Source: Isochrysis galbana
Lineage: Eukaryota; Haptophyta; Isochrysidales; Isochrysidaceae
Direction of reading: 5' to 3'
NCBI GenBank assembly: GCA_018136815.1
Contig: CM030940.1
Span: 3,598,833 to 3,662,832, forward strand
Length of the DNA stretch: 64,000 bases
Positions 53,158 through 64,000 of the stretch are shown in pieces. The position numbers were made by a program, and so were the translations under genes. The first letter of the stretch is position 1; each line of letters starts with the position of its first letter. The notes under the pieces were generated by a model. That model searched no databases, had not been told where the DNA came from, and saw nothing but the letters and a program-made list of their open reading frames with translations.

Positions 53158-53699
53158 GGATGTTTTGGAGCCGTCTCAATCTCAACTGTGACTCAACAAG
53201 TGACTCAGCTGCGAGAGATCTCTTGAGAATCGCCGCTGTCGATTCATGTTGAGAGTCCCACTGGGTGCTCCTGAGACTCTCTCCAACTTTCTCTCGTGGA
53301 GAGAGAGGAGTTCGCGCTCTGAGCAATAAACATCTCGCGGCTTATAAATAGGGAGCGCCCCCCCCCGCGCCCCGCGCCCCGCTCGCCACGTCTCTTTCTA
53401 TTCACCTTGAATTAAAGGCGACGCCCGCGCCTCTCCCACGAACGACGGCGCCTCCGGAGCGCTTCGGCCCCTCCCCACTCACTGGCCCGACCAGACCTCT
53501 TCGCCTCGCCGCCACAGACACCCACACCACACCCGCCGCCATCGAAGCGCGCTCAGCTCACAGACGGTGCGCCCGCCCCGCCCTCGGTGGGCAGGCCCCG
53601 CAGCATCTCTGTCCGGCATCGAGCGACTGTGCAGGGAGCGCGTCGATGCAGTGTATCGTGGAACTAGCCATGAGCGTGCCGCTGTGCTGTGGGGCGAGG
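53158..53699. other. Spacer with a TATA-like string
   Basis: TTATAAATAGG at about 53341 and AATAAA at about 53323 are on the + strand, and C/G-rich DNA follows. There is no supported gene, so any transcript would run into the satellite. Confidence 0.35.
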
Positions 53700-55100
53700 C
53701 GCACCCACCGCAGCGATCGCAGGCAGCAGCCGTGCGCGGCCAACGGCGGCTAAGTGCAGATCGGAGGCGCAGGTGGGAAGGAAGGCAGGGCGTGGATGGC
53801 AAGAGGCACCATGGCACGGCAGCGCCAACGTTGGTGCAGCGGCAGCTAAGTTCAGATTTACCCCCCCCTTACCCCCCCCTCTTACCCCCCTCATATCCGC
53901 CGCCCCCGTTACCGCCGGACGGTGTGGTGGCCGTAGGCGGCCGCTGTGCTGCTGCTGCGGCGAGCGGCGGCCAGACCAGAGCGGAGGCGAAGAGAGAGGG
54001 AGGGTGGTGACAGGGCGTGGCATCGCCGAACACAGCCTCGAAGCGGGGTGGCAGGGGCGGTGGTGGCGCGCTCAGCGGGATGGGTTGCGGTGGTGGCAGG
54101 CGATCCTCAGCGGTGGCCGTACGCCGCGAGCGGCGACGAGAGTGGAGCGGCGGCGAAGGTGGGAAGAAAGGGAGGGCGGCGGGTGGTGAGGAGCGACAGT
54201 GCGTGCTGCCGCCGAACACAGTTGGCGAGGCGGCATCAGAAGGAATGCCAAGAGGGGCAGCAGAGGCGGCGTGATCATGGGGATGGATTAAGGCGACGGC
54301 AGGCAGTGACCGTGCGCGGCTGGCGAGAGGGGAGCGGCGGCGCAGGTGCAAAGGGAGAAAGGGCAGTGGGTGGGCTTCCGCTAAGGGGAGGGGACCGTGC
54401 CAATCACAGGTGGCGAGGCGGCGGCGGACCGAATGGGGAAAGGGGTGGCAGCGGCGGTGGACGCAGCGCGTTCAGCTGCGACGGCCGCAGGGGGCGGCAG
54501 TGGACTAGCGGCGGCACGAACGGAGCGCCAGTGGTGGTGCAAAGGGAGAAAGGGGGGGCGGTGGATGGGTGGCCGCCAAGGCGTAGCGGCGACCGAGGAC
54601 ATTTGGCCAGGCGGCGGTCGACGGAATGGGAAGAGGGGTGGCAGGGGTGGCGGCGGCGTGCTCGGCGTGGATCGTTGCGGCGATGGCAGACGGCGGGCGG
54701 GCGGGCCAAGCGGCAGCTAAAGCGCAGCGGCCGAAGTGTAGAGGGAGGGAGTGCGAGGGGCGGCACGGCGCGCCGGCGCCGAACACAGATGATGCGGTTG
54801 CAGCGGCTCCGACGGGAAGAGGAGGCGGCAGGCTCGTCGTCGGCGGCGTTGTGCTCGGTGGGGATCATCGCGGCGATGGTGGGCGAGCAGCGTGCGCGGC
54901 AAGCGGTGGCAAGAGAGCAGTGGTAGAGGTGAAGAGGGAGGGAGGGCGAGGGTCGACGAGGCGCGTCGGTGCCGAACAAATATGGCAGGTGGTGCTGGTG
55001 AACGGTGCCGAGGCGGTTTTCGCGGTAGACGAGGTAAGAGGAGCCGCGTATCCCGACGAAGCGGCCGAGGGAGGCTCGAGGGCGGTCGAGGCTGCCTTTG
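53700..55100. repeat. Decayed tandem satellite, unit about 190 bp
   Basis: A GCCGAACACA-like anchor recurs at about 53824, 54024, 54211, 54399, 54591, 54778 and 54971, with spacings of 187-200 bp. Each unit also contains a GGCGAGGCGGC or GGCAGG block after the anchor, a GTGCGCGGC..GCGGC block and a GGTG.GAAG.GAGGG block. Sequence identity between units is low, but the order is kept. The frames across it (for example 326 aa at 53946-54926) are repeat translation. Confidence 0.75.
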
Positions 55101-57445
55101 GGGCCGCGCACGTCCTCGACGACCACGACCGACGCGCCGAAGATGAAGGGGACGGGGCGTTCGAAGGAGGGAACCTTACCGGTGTACCGCTGAAACTTCG
55201 AGATGGGGGCGCTGGCGCGGGCGCAGCGATTGTCCAGGTAGGTGGCATACTTCCGGGCGGGGAGGAGGAAAGAGGTGGGGAGGCTAGCGCGGCGGTGTGG
55301 GGCAATGGTGAGGGCTCCTCTTCAGGAAGGGGAGTGGTGAGCCAGTGTCCTGAGCGCAGAGTGCAGCCGGCGCGGGCTGCCGCTGGCGCGCAGGATGGCT
55401 GCCTGAGGAGGGCCGCTTCCGAGGGGTGTTGAGGAGTGAGGTGAACTCCTCCGCTACCATGTGGTGGGCGAGCTTCTGTGAGATGTGGGCTGTGTCCATG
55501 TGTGTGTTGAGGTGAGACTGTAGTAACATGTTCTGTACAGATGGGATGTGGGGCACGGCGTCGCGACGCATGACGTGAGGCGGCTCGAGGAGCGGCGTCG
55601 TAGGCCGGTGGACTGGCCTCGGGGAGTCGCTCCTCGGGGTGGGATGACATGGGGGGCAAGGGGTCAGACGGGGGCACGGAGCGCGCTCAGACCGAAGACT
55701 GAACGAAAGACGTGAGGAGAAGACGCGGGAACGGGAGGACACACAAGGAAACGAGGGCGGAAACAAACGTAACCGAGGCGGGAGGTGGGAGGTGGGAGGG
55801 GGAAATGAACGGGGGAGGAGAACGCAGAAGGGGGAAAGGGGGGGCGGCGGTCTCCGAGGGGAACGTGAGGGACAGGGGGGAATAGAAAACAAGGAAGGGG
55901 CCGCGGAGACATGAGGGGAAGGGAAGGAAGGGATGCGGGACCCGCGGGAATGAACACTGGGGGACATCGAGAGGGAGAGGGAAGCCCACGGAGCGGGGTG
56001 GGTCGGCGAAAGGGGGGCAGCCTAAAGATAGAGCGGGCATCGAGAAGAGAGAGGGAGCCGGCGGAGCAGGGCGGGTCGGCGAAGGTGGGCCCGCGATCTA
56101 AAATTAGGACGAGATGGGCATGTTGTTCCCCCCCCTACCCGCAACAAGGCGATCTGTCGGCGATCTCGTCTAGAACGGGAATCGCATCATAACGGAAACG
56201 AGGGGCAATCTATAATCTTGCGACGCAGGATTCGAAGGAACATACTACATAAGACGAAAGAAGTGCGACGTGCCTATGGTAGAGATATGAAGAGGTCGCA
56301 AATTAATAACGTGATGGCCTCCAGAAGCAAGTAAAGAAACGCGGGGAGATAGCGAATTAAACATAATTGCGAGGCGCCTGGGAGGAAGAAAGGTGGGGAA
56401 ACTTCCCTTCTTTCTCTTCGAGAGAAAGAGAGAGGGCGCTCAACAACCCTAGATCCTAGGCGTCCACGCGAAGTTTTTGACCGAGAACGAGAACGAGAGA
56501 ATTATGACGATAAATACCGAACGAAGAGAAGAGAGAAGCCTAACGAGCGGCCGATTCGCGAATGCGACAGCCCCCCCTTTCTAGTTCTAAGTGTGCTGGT
56601 GCAGGGGGGGGGGGCGAGTGATAGTGATAGGCGTGTCGTGGTGTTTCACCAGTCGAACATGTTGCGAGCGCGGCCGGATGCAGTGTTGGATCTTGTCGCT
56701 AGTGAGAGTAGCTGATTTAAGACTATAAGGAAATCGCCTTGTATCTCTTAAGCGGCGAATTCACCTTGGGAGGTGCTGCATGATGCAGATGCTGCAGTTG
56801 CCTCGAGGACGCAGTGTGTTTACAATACATGGAACGTCAATTTACCGTAATATATGGGGCTCAGAGCACTCCAAGCCGCCGCTTAAGAGATGCATAGCGC
56901 GCTTGTTCCGCAAGGCCACCTGCAGCAGCGCCATGCGCCACGTATCAATATGCCAACATGCCAACCCCAACACAAACCACCAAATCCACGCGGCACGCGA
57001 TGGCACACCGCGCACACAATATTGGTGGGATCGTGAGATTCGTGTCCGCGTGTGTATCAAACATGTGAAGTACGTTGTACATAGGAGAAGGGACAGCATG
57101 CATATGTGCCGTGTAATGACGTTTGCATAGTTGGTCCACAAAGCCATGAGCGTGCCCGCGTGAGACAAAGAAGACTGCGAGGCAATATAGGAGTGGTAAT
57201 AGACGTAAACAGTGGGTAATGGGTATTTGTGTTGCACAGTCAGCGTTCAGCATAAGTGCGTGGCAGCAGCAATTTCCGGAGTCTAGTAAGTTCCTCAAGC
57301 GGCAAGCATTGAGCGTTGAGGCAGGCGCCACCCAAGTCCAAAGCACAGCGTGCTCTTGTGCCAGGCAGCAAGCAGGTGGATGACAGGTGAAGGCATCGTA
57401 GGCAAGTACAGAGGGGCGCGTGGGTACACCCACAGGCCACTCACC
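55101..57445. other. Non-coding interval
   Basis: No supported gene. 55690-56100 is purine-rich on the + strand. A GAGAAAGAGAGAGGGCGCTC segment lies at 56420-56440, and a poly-G run near 56607. The short frames at 56780-57430 have no recognisable domain. Confidence 0.45.
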
Positions 57446-58477
57446 TCAGCCGTCACCAACGCCATCCGGTCCACCTCGAAGCGAGCCGTGTAGCATGCCG
57501 ACCGTGAGTCCCAATGAGAGCAGTTTCTTGAGCGCGGCCCTCTTCGGGTTCTTGCCTTCCTCGGGGCCAAGCGACGGTCCAAGCACGTTCAAAAGCGCCC
57601 CCGCGGCGCACACCTGCGATTGGACGTCGTCGCCGAGCAGCAGGTCCACGAGCGGCAGCACTGCGCCCAGCTCGTGGATCTCTTGACGCGCCTGCATCTC
57701 ACGGGAGAGATTCTGCAGCGCGCCGGCCGCCGAGCCGCACACGGAAGCCGACGGCGCACGCAGCAGCGCGACGAGGGGCGCCACTCCGCGAAGCTTGCGG
57801 ATAGCACGGATCGCCTCCGCCTCGGATGAAAGGTTGTGGATCGCGCCCACGGCACGTGTCTGCACGCGGAGTGAGTCTGCCGAGAGCAGCGGCAACAGCG
57901 CGGGGATCGCGCCCTCCTCGCGCACGGCGATCCGTCCCTCGCGCTGGAAGCAGATCGACTGGATGGCACCTGCTGCATTAGCCCGAAGGTCCGGCTCCGG
58001 ACGGTCCAGCAGCCGGAGCAGCGGCGACACGCCGCCGGCGGTCATGATCCGCACCACGTTCTCCTTCTCGTAGCAGATGTTGAGCACCACGTTGGCGGCC
58101 TCCGCGGCGACCGCCGGATCACCACTGGCGTTGGCCTCGAGCACAGCGACTAGGTCATCGCAGATCAGCCCACCCAGTCGCACGCGATTGTCATATTTGC
58201 GCGAGAGGATCTTGAGCGTCTTGAGCACGAGCAACAGCAGCGTTTCATCCATCTGTGCCACGCTGAGCAGCATCACGACGCCGCCAAGCGGGTCGGAGGT
58301 CTGGCTGGCAAAGTTAGGGCTGGAGGCGGCGTTCTCATTCTGCGAGACGAATCGCTCGAGCACGCTGCGCGCCGCCTCGGGCCGCCGCTCCAGGTCGAGC
58401 GAGTCGAGGTCGTAGAGACTCATCAGCGGCCGGCGCCCGCCAACGGACGCCGGCGAATGAGAGAGACGGAGAGACAC
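57446..58477 (-). CDS. Armadillo-repeat protein
   Basis: 343 aa, or 325 aa from the ATG at 58423 (MSLYDLDSLD). Seven or so ARM repeats run the length, with clear units such as DPAVAAEAANVVLNICYE, GVSPLLRLLDRPEPDLRANA, GAIPALLPLLSADSLRVQTR, VGAIHNLSSEAEAIRAIRKL and GAVLPLVDLLLGDDVQSQVC. ARM solenoids bind peptides in transport, adhesion, cilia and ubiquitin systems; nothing here narrows the role. There is no extra domain or signal. A GTGAGTGG donor-like word just past the stop codon leaves open an alternative 3' exon. Confidence 0.8.
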   Translation of the reverse strand: MSLRLSHSPASVGGRRPLMSLYDLDSLDLERRPEAARSVLERFVSQNENAASSPNFASQTSDPLGGVVMLLSVAQMDETLLLLVLKTLKILSRKYDNRVRLGGLICDDLVAVLEANASGDPAVAAEAANVVLNICYEKENVVRIMTAGGVSPLLRLLDRPEPDLRANAAGAIQSICFQREGRIAVREEGAIPALLPLLSADSLRVQTRAVGAIHNLSSEAEAIRAIRKLRGVAPLVALLRAPSASVCGSAAGALQNLSREMQARQEIHELGAVLPLVDLLLGDDVQSQVCAAGALLNVLGPSLGPEEGKNPKRAALKKLLSLGLTVGMLHGSLRGGPDGVGDG

Positions 58478-58675
58478 CGGCGAGAGAAGAAAGCATGACG
58501 GAGGATATCTCTAGAGCTCTCGAGTACTCTACTTTATTTATGTACTCTAGAGTAGGAGAAGTCCCGGGTGACCCCGGTTTCGAGGTTCGAGGAGCACCAG
58601 GCTCTGGCCCTATCACTCAGCACTATTCATAAGGACATACTCACACAACAAGAAAATTTGGCGCTAGTGATAGAT

Positions 58676-58760
58676 AGTGGTAGTGTGGTAGTGGTAGTGT
58701 GGTAGTGGTAGTGGTAGTGGTAGTGTGGTACCTGTGGTAGTGGTAGTGGCAATAGCAGGT
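58676..58760. repeat. GTAGTG minisatellite
   Basis: Variable GTGGTAGTG/GTAGTG units over about 85 bp, just upstream of a LINE 5' fragment. Confidence 0.85.
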
Positions 58761-58841
58761 AGTAGCAGTAGCGATACTGATTTTATTATTAGTATAGTAT
58801 TTATTGCCAAGGTCTCTTTCTCTTTCAAATAAAATAGAGTC

Positions 58842-59230
58842 AACTATCGTTAAAATGTAAAATGATAGGGTCATGGAGCGCGCGCCGCTCCCCTCACCCC
58901 TCATCCCTCCCCGCCCACCCCGCCACCGCCGCGCCGGCCGATCAAGACATGGCAGACGCGTTGAGGCGTCGACGCCTCGACGCCCGCGCAGCCCCAAGCA
59001 GGAGCCGGCTCGCGCGGCACGCGCAAAGCGCAAAGCAACGCACACCGCACACCCAGCCACCAGCACGTCGCACGTCATCTGGCATCTGGACAACACACCA
59101 AGCAGCCGAATCAACATCAACATACCCAACACCACAGACAAATGGCAAATGATTTCAAATGGAGCCTCAGGGCCCATCCTCCCATAGGGAAAGCGGGAAA
59201 GCCTCCGGGCTAGGCCCCTACAACGCCGTG
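58842..59230 (+). mobile_element. LINE subfamily B, 5' end fragment
   Basis: It starts with the hairpin at 58844-58868 (stem CTATCGTT with AATGATAG, one G-T pair) and the ATG at 58873 (MERAPLPSPLIPP). It continues with the N-terminal low-complexity region and the CCCATAGGGAAAGC..CGGGCTAGGCCCCTACA segment shared with 4795-4830. The frame breaks soon after, and similarity fades beyond about 59280. Confidence 0.75.
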
Positions 59231-59280
59231 GCACTGACTCTGCTGACTCCGTGCGCAAGCGCAAGCATGGGGCGCAGACC

Positions 59281-60162
59281 CGCGCCGGTCAGCAAGACCA
59301 ACACCACGGCGTATGCAGCGGACAACAGAGTTGCTAGACAATTTCAATTTCAACACACTCTGGATCAGCCGACAAGGACCGACAGACACATGCAAGGCAT
59401 GCAAGGGGCAAGGGGACAAGGGAGATGCCCTTCCCCCCTGCCGCGCAGTCACTCATTTCTCGAGGACGGAGGACCGCTTGCGGCACGAGCTGTAACTCTA
59501 AAGTGCCGTCTTGCGTCTTGCTGCTGCACAGACGAGAGGACGCTCCCCGCCCTGCTCCTGCTCACTCGGTAATCAAGAATCGAGACGAGATGATTCTTGA
59601 TTCTTCTGCTACGCAAAAGAGATAAAGAGATCCTCGTGAGCGTGCTAACTCGGTAAAGGACACTGCTGCAAGATTGAGATTATGAGGTTCAGACGAGGGT
59701 AAGAGTATACTTCCATCCGAGTAAAGAGCTTTTTATGATTGTATGGTTCATGATTGTATGTATGGCTCCAAGGAGTCAACCGTCCGGTAAAACTCTTAGA
59801 TGGAGTCGGATTCATATTCTCTATCGAAACACCGAGACGCCCTGCTTGCGGTTGGATCTAGATTGGGGGGGCGGGGGGGGGGAAGAAGGGGGGAGGGGAG
59901 AGGGGGCTCGGGGGGAGGGGGGGCGAGCCGCAGAGAATGGAAGGGGCGAGAAGAAGAAAACTCCTTCCTTTTTGCTGTACGGAATCCTCGCGCGCGAGGA
60001 AAGGGGGGAGGGGGGGGGGGGGGGGGGGGAGGGGGGAGGGGGGGGTCGGCGCGCTGACGTGGTCTGGAGAGTCGGGAGAAGGAAGGGCGGGTGGGGGGAC
60101 GGCAGGAGGGGGTGGGAGAGAGGAATAAGAGAGAGGGGGGAGAGGGATAGAGAGAGGGGGGT

Positions 60163-60228
<66 letters not shown>

Positions 60229-60317
60229 AGGTAGGGAGGGAGGGAGGGGGAGAGCGAACCCGAGGAGAGAGAAGAGAGAGGAGGCAAAAGGCGAGAAGGG
60301 GAAGAAGGGAGAGACCG
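59281..60317. promoter_or_regulatory. Upstream region of the GRP94 gene
   Basis: No supported gene. G-rich runs at 59865-59935 and 60003-60050 could form quadruplexes. A (GA)n tract at 60160-60222 ends about 95 bp before the ATG. A TTATGATTGTATGG motif is repeated at about 59732-59760. Likely promoter and 5' UTR. Confidence 0.5.
60160..60222. repeat. (GA)n microsatellite
   Basis: About 60 bp of pure GA in the sense of the GRP94 gene. Confidence 0.95.
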
Positions 60318-63300
60318 ATGCGCGCCGCCCTGCTCGCCGCGTGCCTCGCGCTCGGCTGTGCGAGCCACGCACGCGAGGATGATGCGATCAACCTGAGGAG
60401 GCCACGCTCCCTCTGGGACGACGCCAACCTCGCGCTCAAGTCGGATGACCCCGCCGTCAAGCCCGCTGGAGAGCAGTACCAGTTCCAGGCGGATGTCAAC
60501 AAGCTGATGGACATCATCATCAACTCGCTCTACTCGAAGAAGGAGATCTTCCTGCGCGAGCTCATCTCCAACGGATCAGATGTACGCGAGCGCCTTGGTC
60601 ACATCTCGCTGTGCCACTGCCGTCCACTGCATCGCTACCGTAGCGTCAACGCTGCTGCGCTCCCATTCTCGACCGGCGCCCGCCGACCGCTCTGTTGCAG
60701 GCGCTCGACAAGGTCCGCTTCATGTCGCTGACCGACCCGTCGGTGCTTGGGGAGGGCGAGACCGCCAAGCTTGAGATGAAGGTGCGTGCCAAGCTGGAGC
60801 GCCTTGGCCCTGGGCACCGGCCGGGAGCCTTGTGTGTGACTCACGGAAGACAATTGACTGATGCCCCTTCTGCCCTCCATTGACAGCTCATTGCGGACAA
60901 GGAGGCGAAGACCCTCACGCTTATCGACCGTGGCTGCGGCATGAGCAAGGAGGATCTTATCAATCACCTCGGTACGCTGCGAATGATCAGAGACGCTAGC
61001 GAAGCATGCGAGCGGCGGTGTGTGGTCCAGGCGTCAAATGGGTTCAAGAGACTATTGCAGCCGCTTCCTGCGCTCCTAGCATCATGACCCTGTTCGCGCA
61101 GGAACGGTCGCCCAGTCTGGAACTTCCTCGTTCATCGAGGCCTTCCAGGAAGGCGCCGACGTGAACCTCATTGGCCAGTTTGGCGTCGGATTCTACTCTG
61201 TTTACCTTGTGGCTGACAGTGTTGCTGTGCACTCTAAGTCCAACGATGATGAGAAGCAGTGGGTGTGGGAGTCCACTGCGGACTCCACCTTCTCTATTTC
61301 GGAGGACCTCGGCGAACCGCTTGGCCGCGGTACCAAGATCGTGCTCTCGCTCAAGGAGGATGCTCTCGAGTTCCTCGAAGAGGACCGCCTCAAGGGGCTC
61401 ATCCGCCGCTACTCGGAGGTGAGAGCGCTGAACAGAGCGGATTCGGTAGCGGCGAGGGGAGTCTGCAGGATCGATCGTCGCTTATGAATGTAGCTGTCGG
61501 ACCGTAACATCTTGGAATTACCCCTATGGCGGAGGGCCATAAGTCGCCTTGCAGTGAGGCTTACAGCGAAAGGCGCTGAAGCCTGCCCTCCCTCACCGAA
61601 TGGTTGCGCCAAGTCTCACCAACACATCTCCCATTGAATGTTGCAGTTCATCAACTTCCCGATTTACCTGCTCACTACCAAGGAAGAGCAAGAGGAGGTG
61701 CCGATCGAGGAGGGCGATGATGATGAAGAGGAGGAAGAGGTGCGTTGCGAATGCGATGGGCAGCTGGGGTGAATTCCCAATCGAAGAGTGTCTTTGCCGA
61801 GCGTTTCGGCAGTGTCTTTGCCGTGCACCCGTGCAGACACTACACTTATGACATGATGCATGGTCTCTGCTCGCCATCTTTGGGCAAGGATGCAGATGGA
61901 CATGCTTGAGCTGAGAGTGACAGATGTCATATCCTAACCGATGCTAGGAGGAAGAGGGTGGTGATGATGAGGAGATCGAGGACGCCGAGGAGGACGAGGA
62001 GGAGGACGCACCCAAGACCAAGACGGTTACGAAGACGGTCTCTGACTGGGAGCTCATTAATGACGCCAAGGCCCTTTGGACGCGCAACCCTGCCGACATC
62101 ACCGAGGAAGAGTACAAGTCATTCTATCAGTCGCTCACCAAGGACGTCGGCGAGCCGCTCACCCACACCCACTTCTCGGCCGAGGGCGAGGTGGAGTTCA
62201 AGTCCATTCTGTACATCCCGAAGGAGGCGCCTCACGACTTGTACAACGACTACTACAAGAAGCAGGTGAGCGCCCCCTCCCCCCCCCGGCAGACCTGTCT
62301 ACCAATGCGCACGCAGCCTAGATTGCCGCTTGCTCGCGCTCGGCCTGCGCGTGGCCCCACCCCTGCGCTTCACACATCCTGCTGCGTGTGCCACATGCAG
62401 TCCAACCTCAAGCTGTACGTGCGTCGTGTCATGATCACTGACGAGTTCGACGAGTTGCTCCCGCGGTACCTCGGCTTCATCAAGGGCGTCGTCGACTCCG
62501 ACTCGCTGCCGCTCAACGTCTCGCGCGAAATGCTCCAGCAAAACAAGGTCCTCAAGGTGATTGGGAAGAAGATGACCCGCAAGGCGCTTGCCATGATCAA
62601 GGCGCTCGCTGATGCGGAGAAGAAGGATGACGAGGAAGAGGGCGACGAGGCCGTCGAGAAGTCGGATGAGGAGGACGAGGACGACGAGTCAGGCAAGTAC
62701 GCCGAGTTCTGGAAGGCCTTCGGCAAGTACATCAAGATGGGCCTCATCGAGGACACGGCCAACCGGACGCGACTCGCCAAGCTGTTGCGCTACGCCACGT
62801 CGAAGTCGGGCGACAAGGAGATCTCTCTCGAGGAGTACGTCGCCAACATGAAGGAGGACCAGAAGCACATCTACTACATCTCAGGCGAGGATAAGGACGC
62901 CCTGATGAAGTCGCCGTCCGTCGAGAAACTCATCGCGATGGACTACGAGATCATTTTCATGACCGATGCGGTCGATGAGTACACGGTGCAGCACTTGACT
63001 GAATTCGAAGGCAAGAGGCTCATCAACGCGTCGCGGGAGGGACTCAAGCTCGAGGAGGGCGACAAGGACAAGAAGCGCGAGGATATGTACAAGGACATGT
63101 TCAAGCCGCTGCTCGACTACATCAAAGAGATCCTCGGCCGCAAGGTCGAGAAGGTGCTCATTTCCAAGCATCTTGTCGCCTCGCCCGTCGTCGCTCTCTC
63201 GGCCGACTACGGTTGGACTGCGCAGATGGAGAAGGTCATGAAGGCGCAGGCTTTCACTGACCAGTCCAAGTTCGAGTTCATGAAGTCCAAGCGCAACTTC

Positions 63301-63720
63301 GGCATTAACCCTCGCCACCCCATGATCATTGAGCTCAACAACAAGGTGCGTTGGCGCCTGCTGCCATGGGCGTGCAGCAGCCACCATACGGTGCCCCCCC
63401 CCCCCCCTTTCCCCCGCCCCCACCCCCTCTATTGCACCTCTCGTGTTCAGATTAAGGCGGGCAATGCTAACGAAGCTACGGAGGACTCGGTCATGTCGCT
63501 CTACCTCTCGGCCGTGGTTGGTGCGGGCTACCCGCTCACTCCTGAGGACGCCATGGACTTTTCGAGCCGCGTGGGACGCATCGTCTCACAGAACATTGGG
63601 GTACCGATGGATGCGGAGCTTGCACCTGAGCTCGAGGTGCCTGAGGACGTTGTCGAGGACGACGATGAGGAGGTGGAGGAAGAGGAGATGGACGGCAATG
63701 CTGAGAAGGACGAGGTCTGA
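60318..63720 (+). CDS. HSP90B1: Endoplasmic-reticulum HSP90 (GRP94/endoplasmin), 8 exons
   Basis: The exons are 60318-60581, 60701-60781, 60887-60971, 61102-61418, 61647-61739, 61948-62265, 62401-63345 and 63451-63720. All introns are GT-AG and in phase, giving about 790 aa, a normal GRP94 length. There is a signal peptide ([18 protein letters not shown]) and an ATPase domain with [11 protein letters not shown] (NGSD instead of the usual NASD), DRGCGM and [10 protein letters not shown]. An acidic linker ([12 protein letters not shown], then more) follows, then a middle domain with [18 protein letters not shown] and a C-terminal dimerisation domain. DRG in place of DTG is known from plant GRP94. 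The protein folds secretory and membrane clients in the ER lumen. It ends in KDEV rather than KDEL. Confidence 0.95.
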
Positions 63721-64000
63721 GGTCACCTACGTTGACACTCGGCCGGGTGCTGAGCCGCAACACCGTCCATCGGATGCGCGTGTCGAGCCATGGCAGAGAC
63801 GAGATCGCCACTCGTCATGATGTCAACGATGCCCCAAATGGTAACCCCCTCCATCTTGGCGCATGGGCTGATGCCTAGTGCGGAACCGATGCCGCATGAT
63901 TGGTGATCCGAGACGCGACGACATGTGATGGGATTGCTGCGAGCTCGCTGCTCGCCACATAGGCAGTCGTCATCGTGAGGCGCACCCTTCCATCGGGGCC
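63721..64000. other. GRP94 3' flank
   Basis: No gene or clear polyadenylation signal is seen before the window ends. Confidence 0.4.

Noticed and set aside
53341-53351. TATAAATAGG as promoter of a plus-strand gene
   Set aside because: No supported gene follows; downstream DNA is the satellite.
53946-54926. 326-aa open frame on the + strand
   Set aside because: It runs through the satellite of about 190 bp; composition is Gly/Arg/Ala from GC-rich units and no domain is visible.
1-64000. CRISPR arrays, operons or bacterial-type promoters
   Set aside because: No spaced direct-repeat array of the right size was seen, and the spliced genes show this is eukaryotic DNA.

Overview
The window is nuclear DNA of a GC-rich microbial eukaryote, most likely a unicellular alga or related protist. 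Evidence for this is split genes with clean GT-AG introns (myosin, VPS50, PX, PLAC8, GRP94), long (GA)n/(CT)n and poly-G tracts near start codons, and dense LINEs. A GRP94 with the plant-type DRG motif fits an alga, but I cannot fix the lineage. There are two 100-N assembly gaps (37001-37100 and 47459-47558).

Host genes, left to right: a two-exon PLAC8 protein (2586-3564, +); an ankyrin/LRR gene (6283-7390, +) lying inside a LINE; an 11-exon myosin with PDZ and PH domains (11413-18649, +); an unrecognised 261-aa protein (19425-20210, +); a 10-exon VPS50/syndetin (27457-22541, -); a single-exon coiled-coil U-box protein (29627-32605, +); a 5-exon PX-domain protein (35276-37251, +); a polysaccharide pyruvyl transferase-like protein (52761-51343, -); an armadillo-repeat protein (58477-57446, -); and an 8-exon ER HSP90/GRP94 (60318-63720, +). 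Together they suggest membrane traffic, cytoskeleton and secretory-pathway functions, but they share no pathway and are not an operon.

The rest is mostly mobile DNA. One LINE lineage occurs at least nine times in two subfamilies. Subfamily A tails end in a GGTGAGA..ATTAA..AGTTTT motif and its proteins end near ERLA. Subfamily B tails end GAATCTTCAGAT plus T's and its proteins end in acidic EGE/EDE. The coding strand ends in T's rather than A's. The 5' end is a short hairpin directly before the ATG. Several copies are internally deleted yet keep one open frame joining CCCH zinc-finger, endonuclease or RT pieces to the C-terminal zinc-finger domain. A related short non-autonomous unit forms a 1.5-kb tail-to-tail palindrome (33259-34805) inside a Tc1/mariner-like TIR element (32920-34958). 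A Ty3/gypsy chromovirus fossil occupies about 43905-47458.

Other repeats are a decayed satellite of about 190 bp (53.7-55.1 kb), paired GA/CT microsatellites at promoters, and small hairpins and duplications at 40.6-42 kb.
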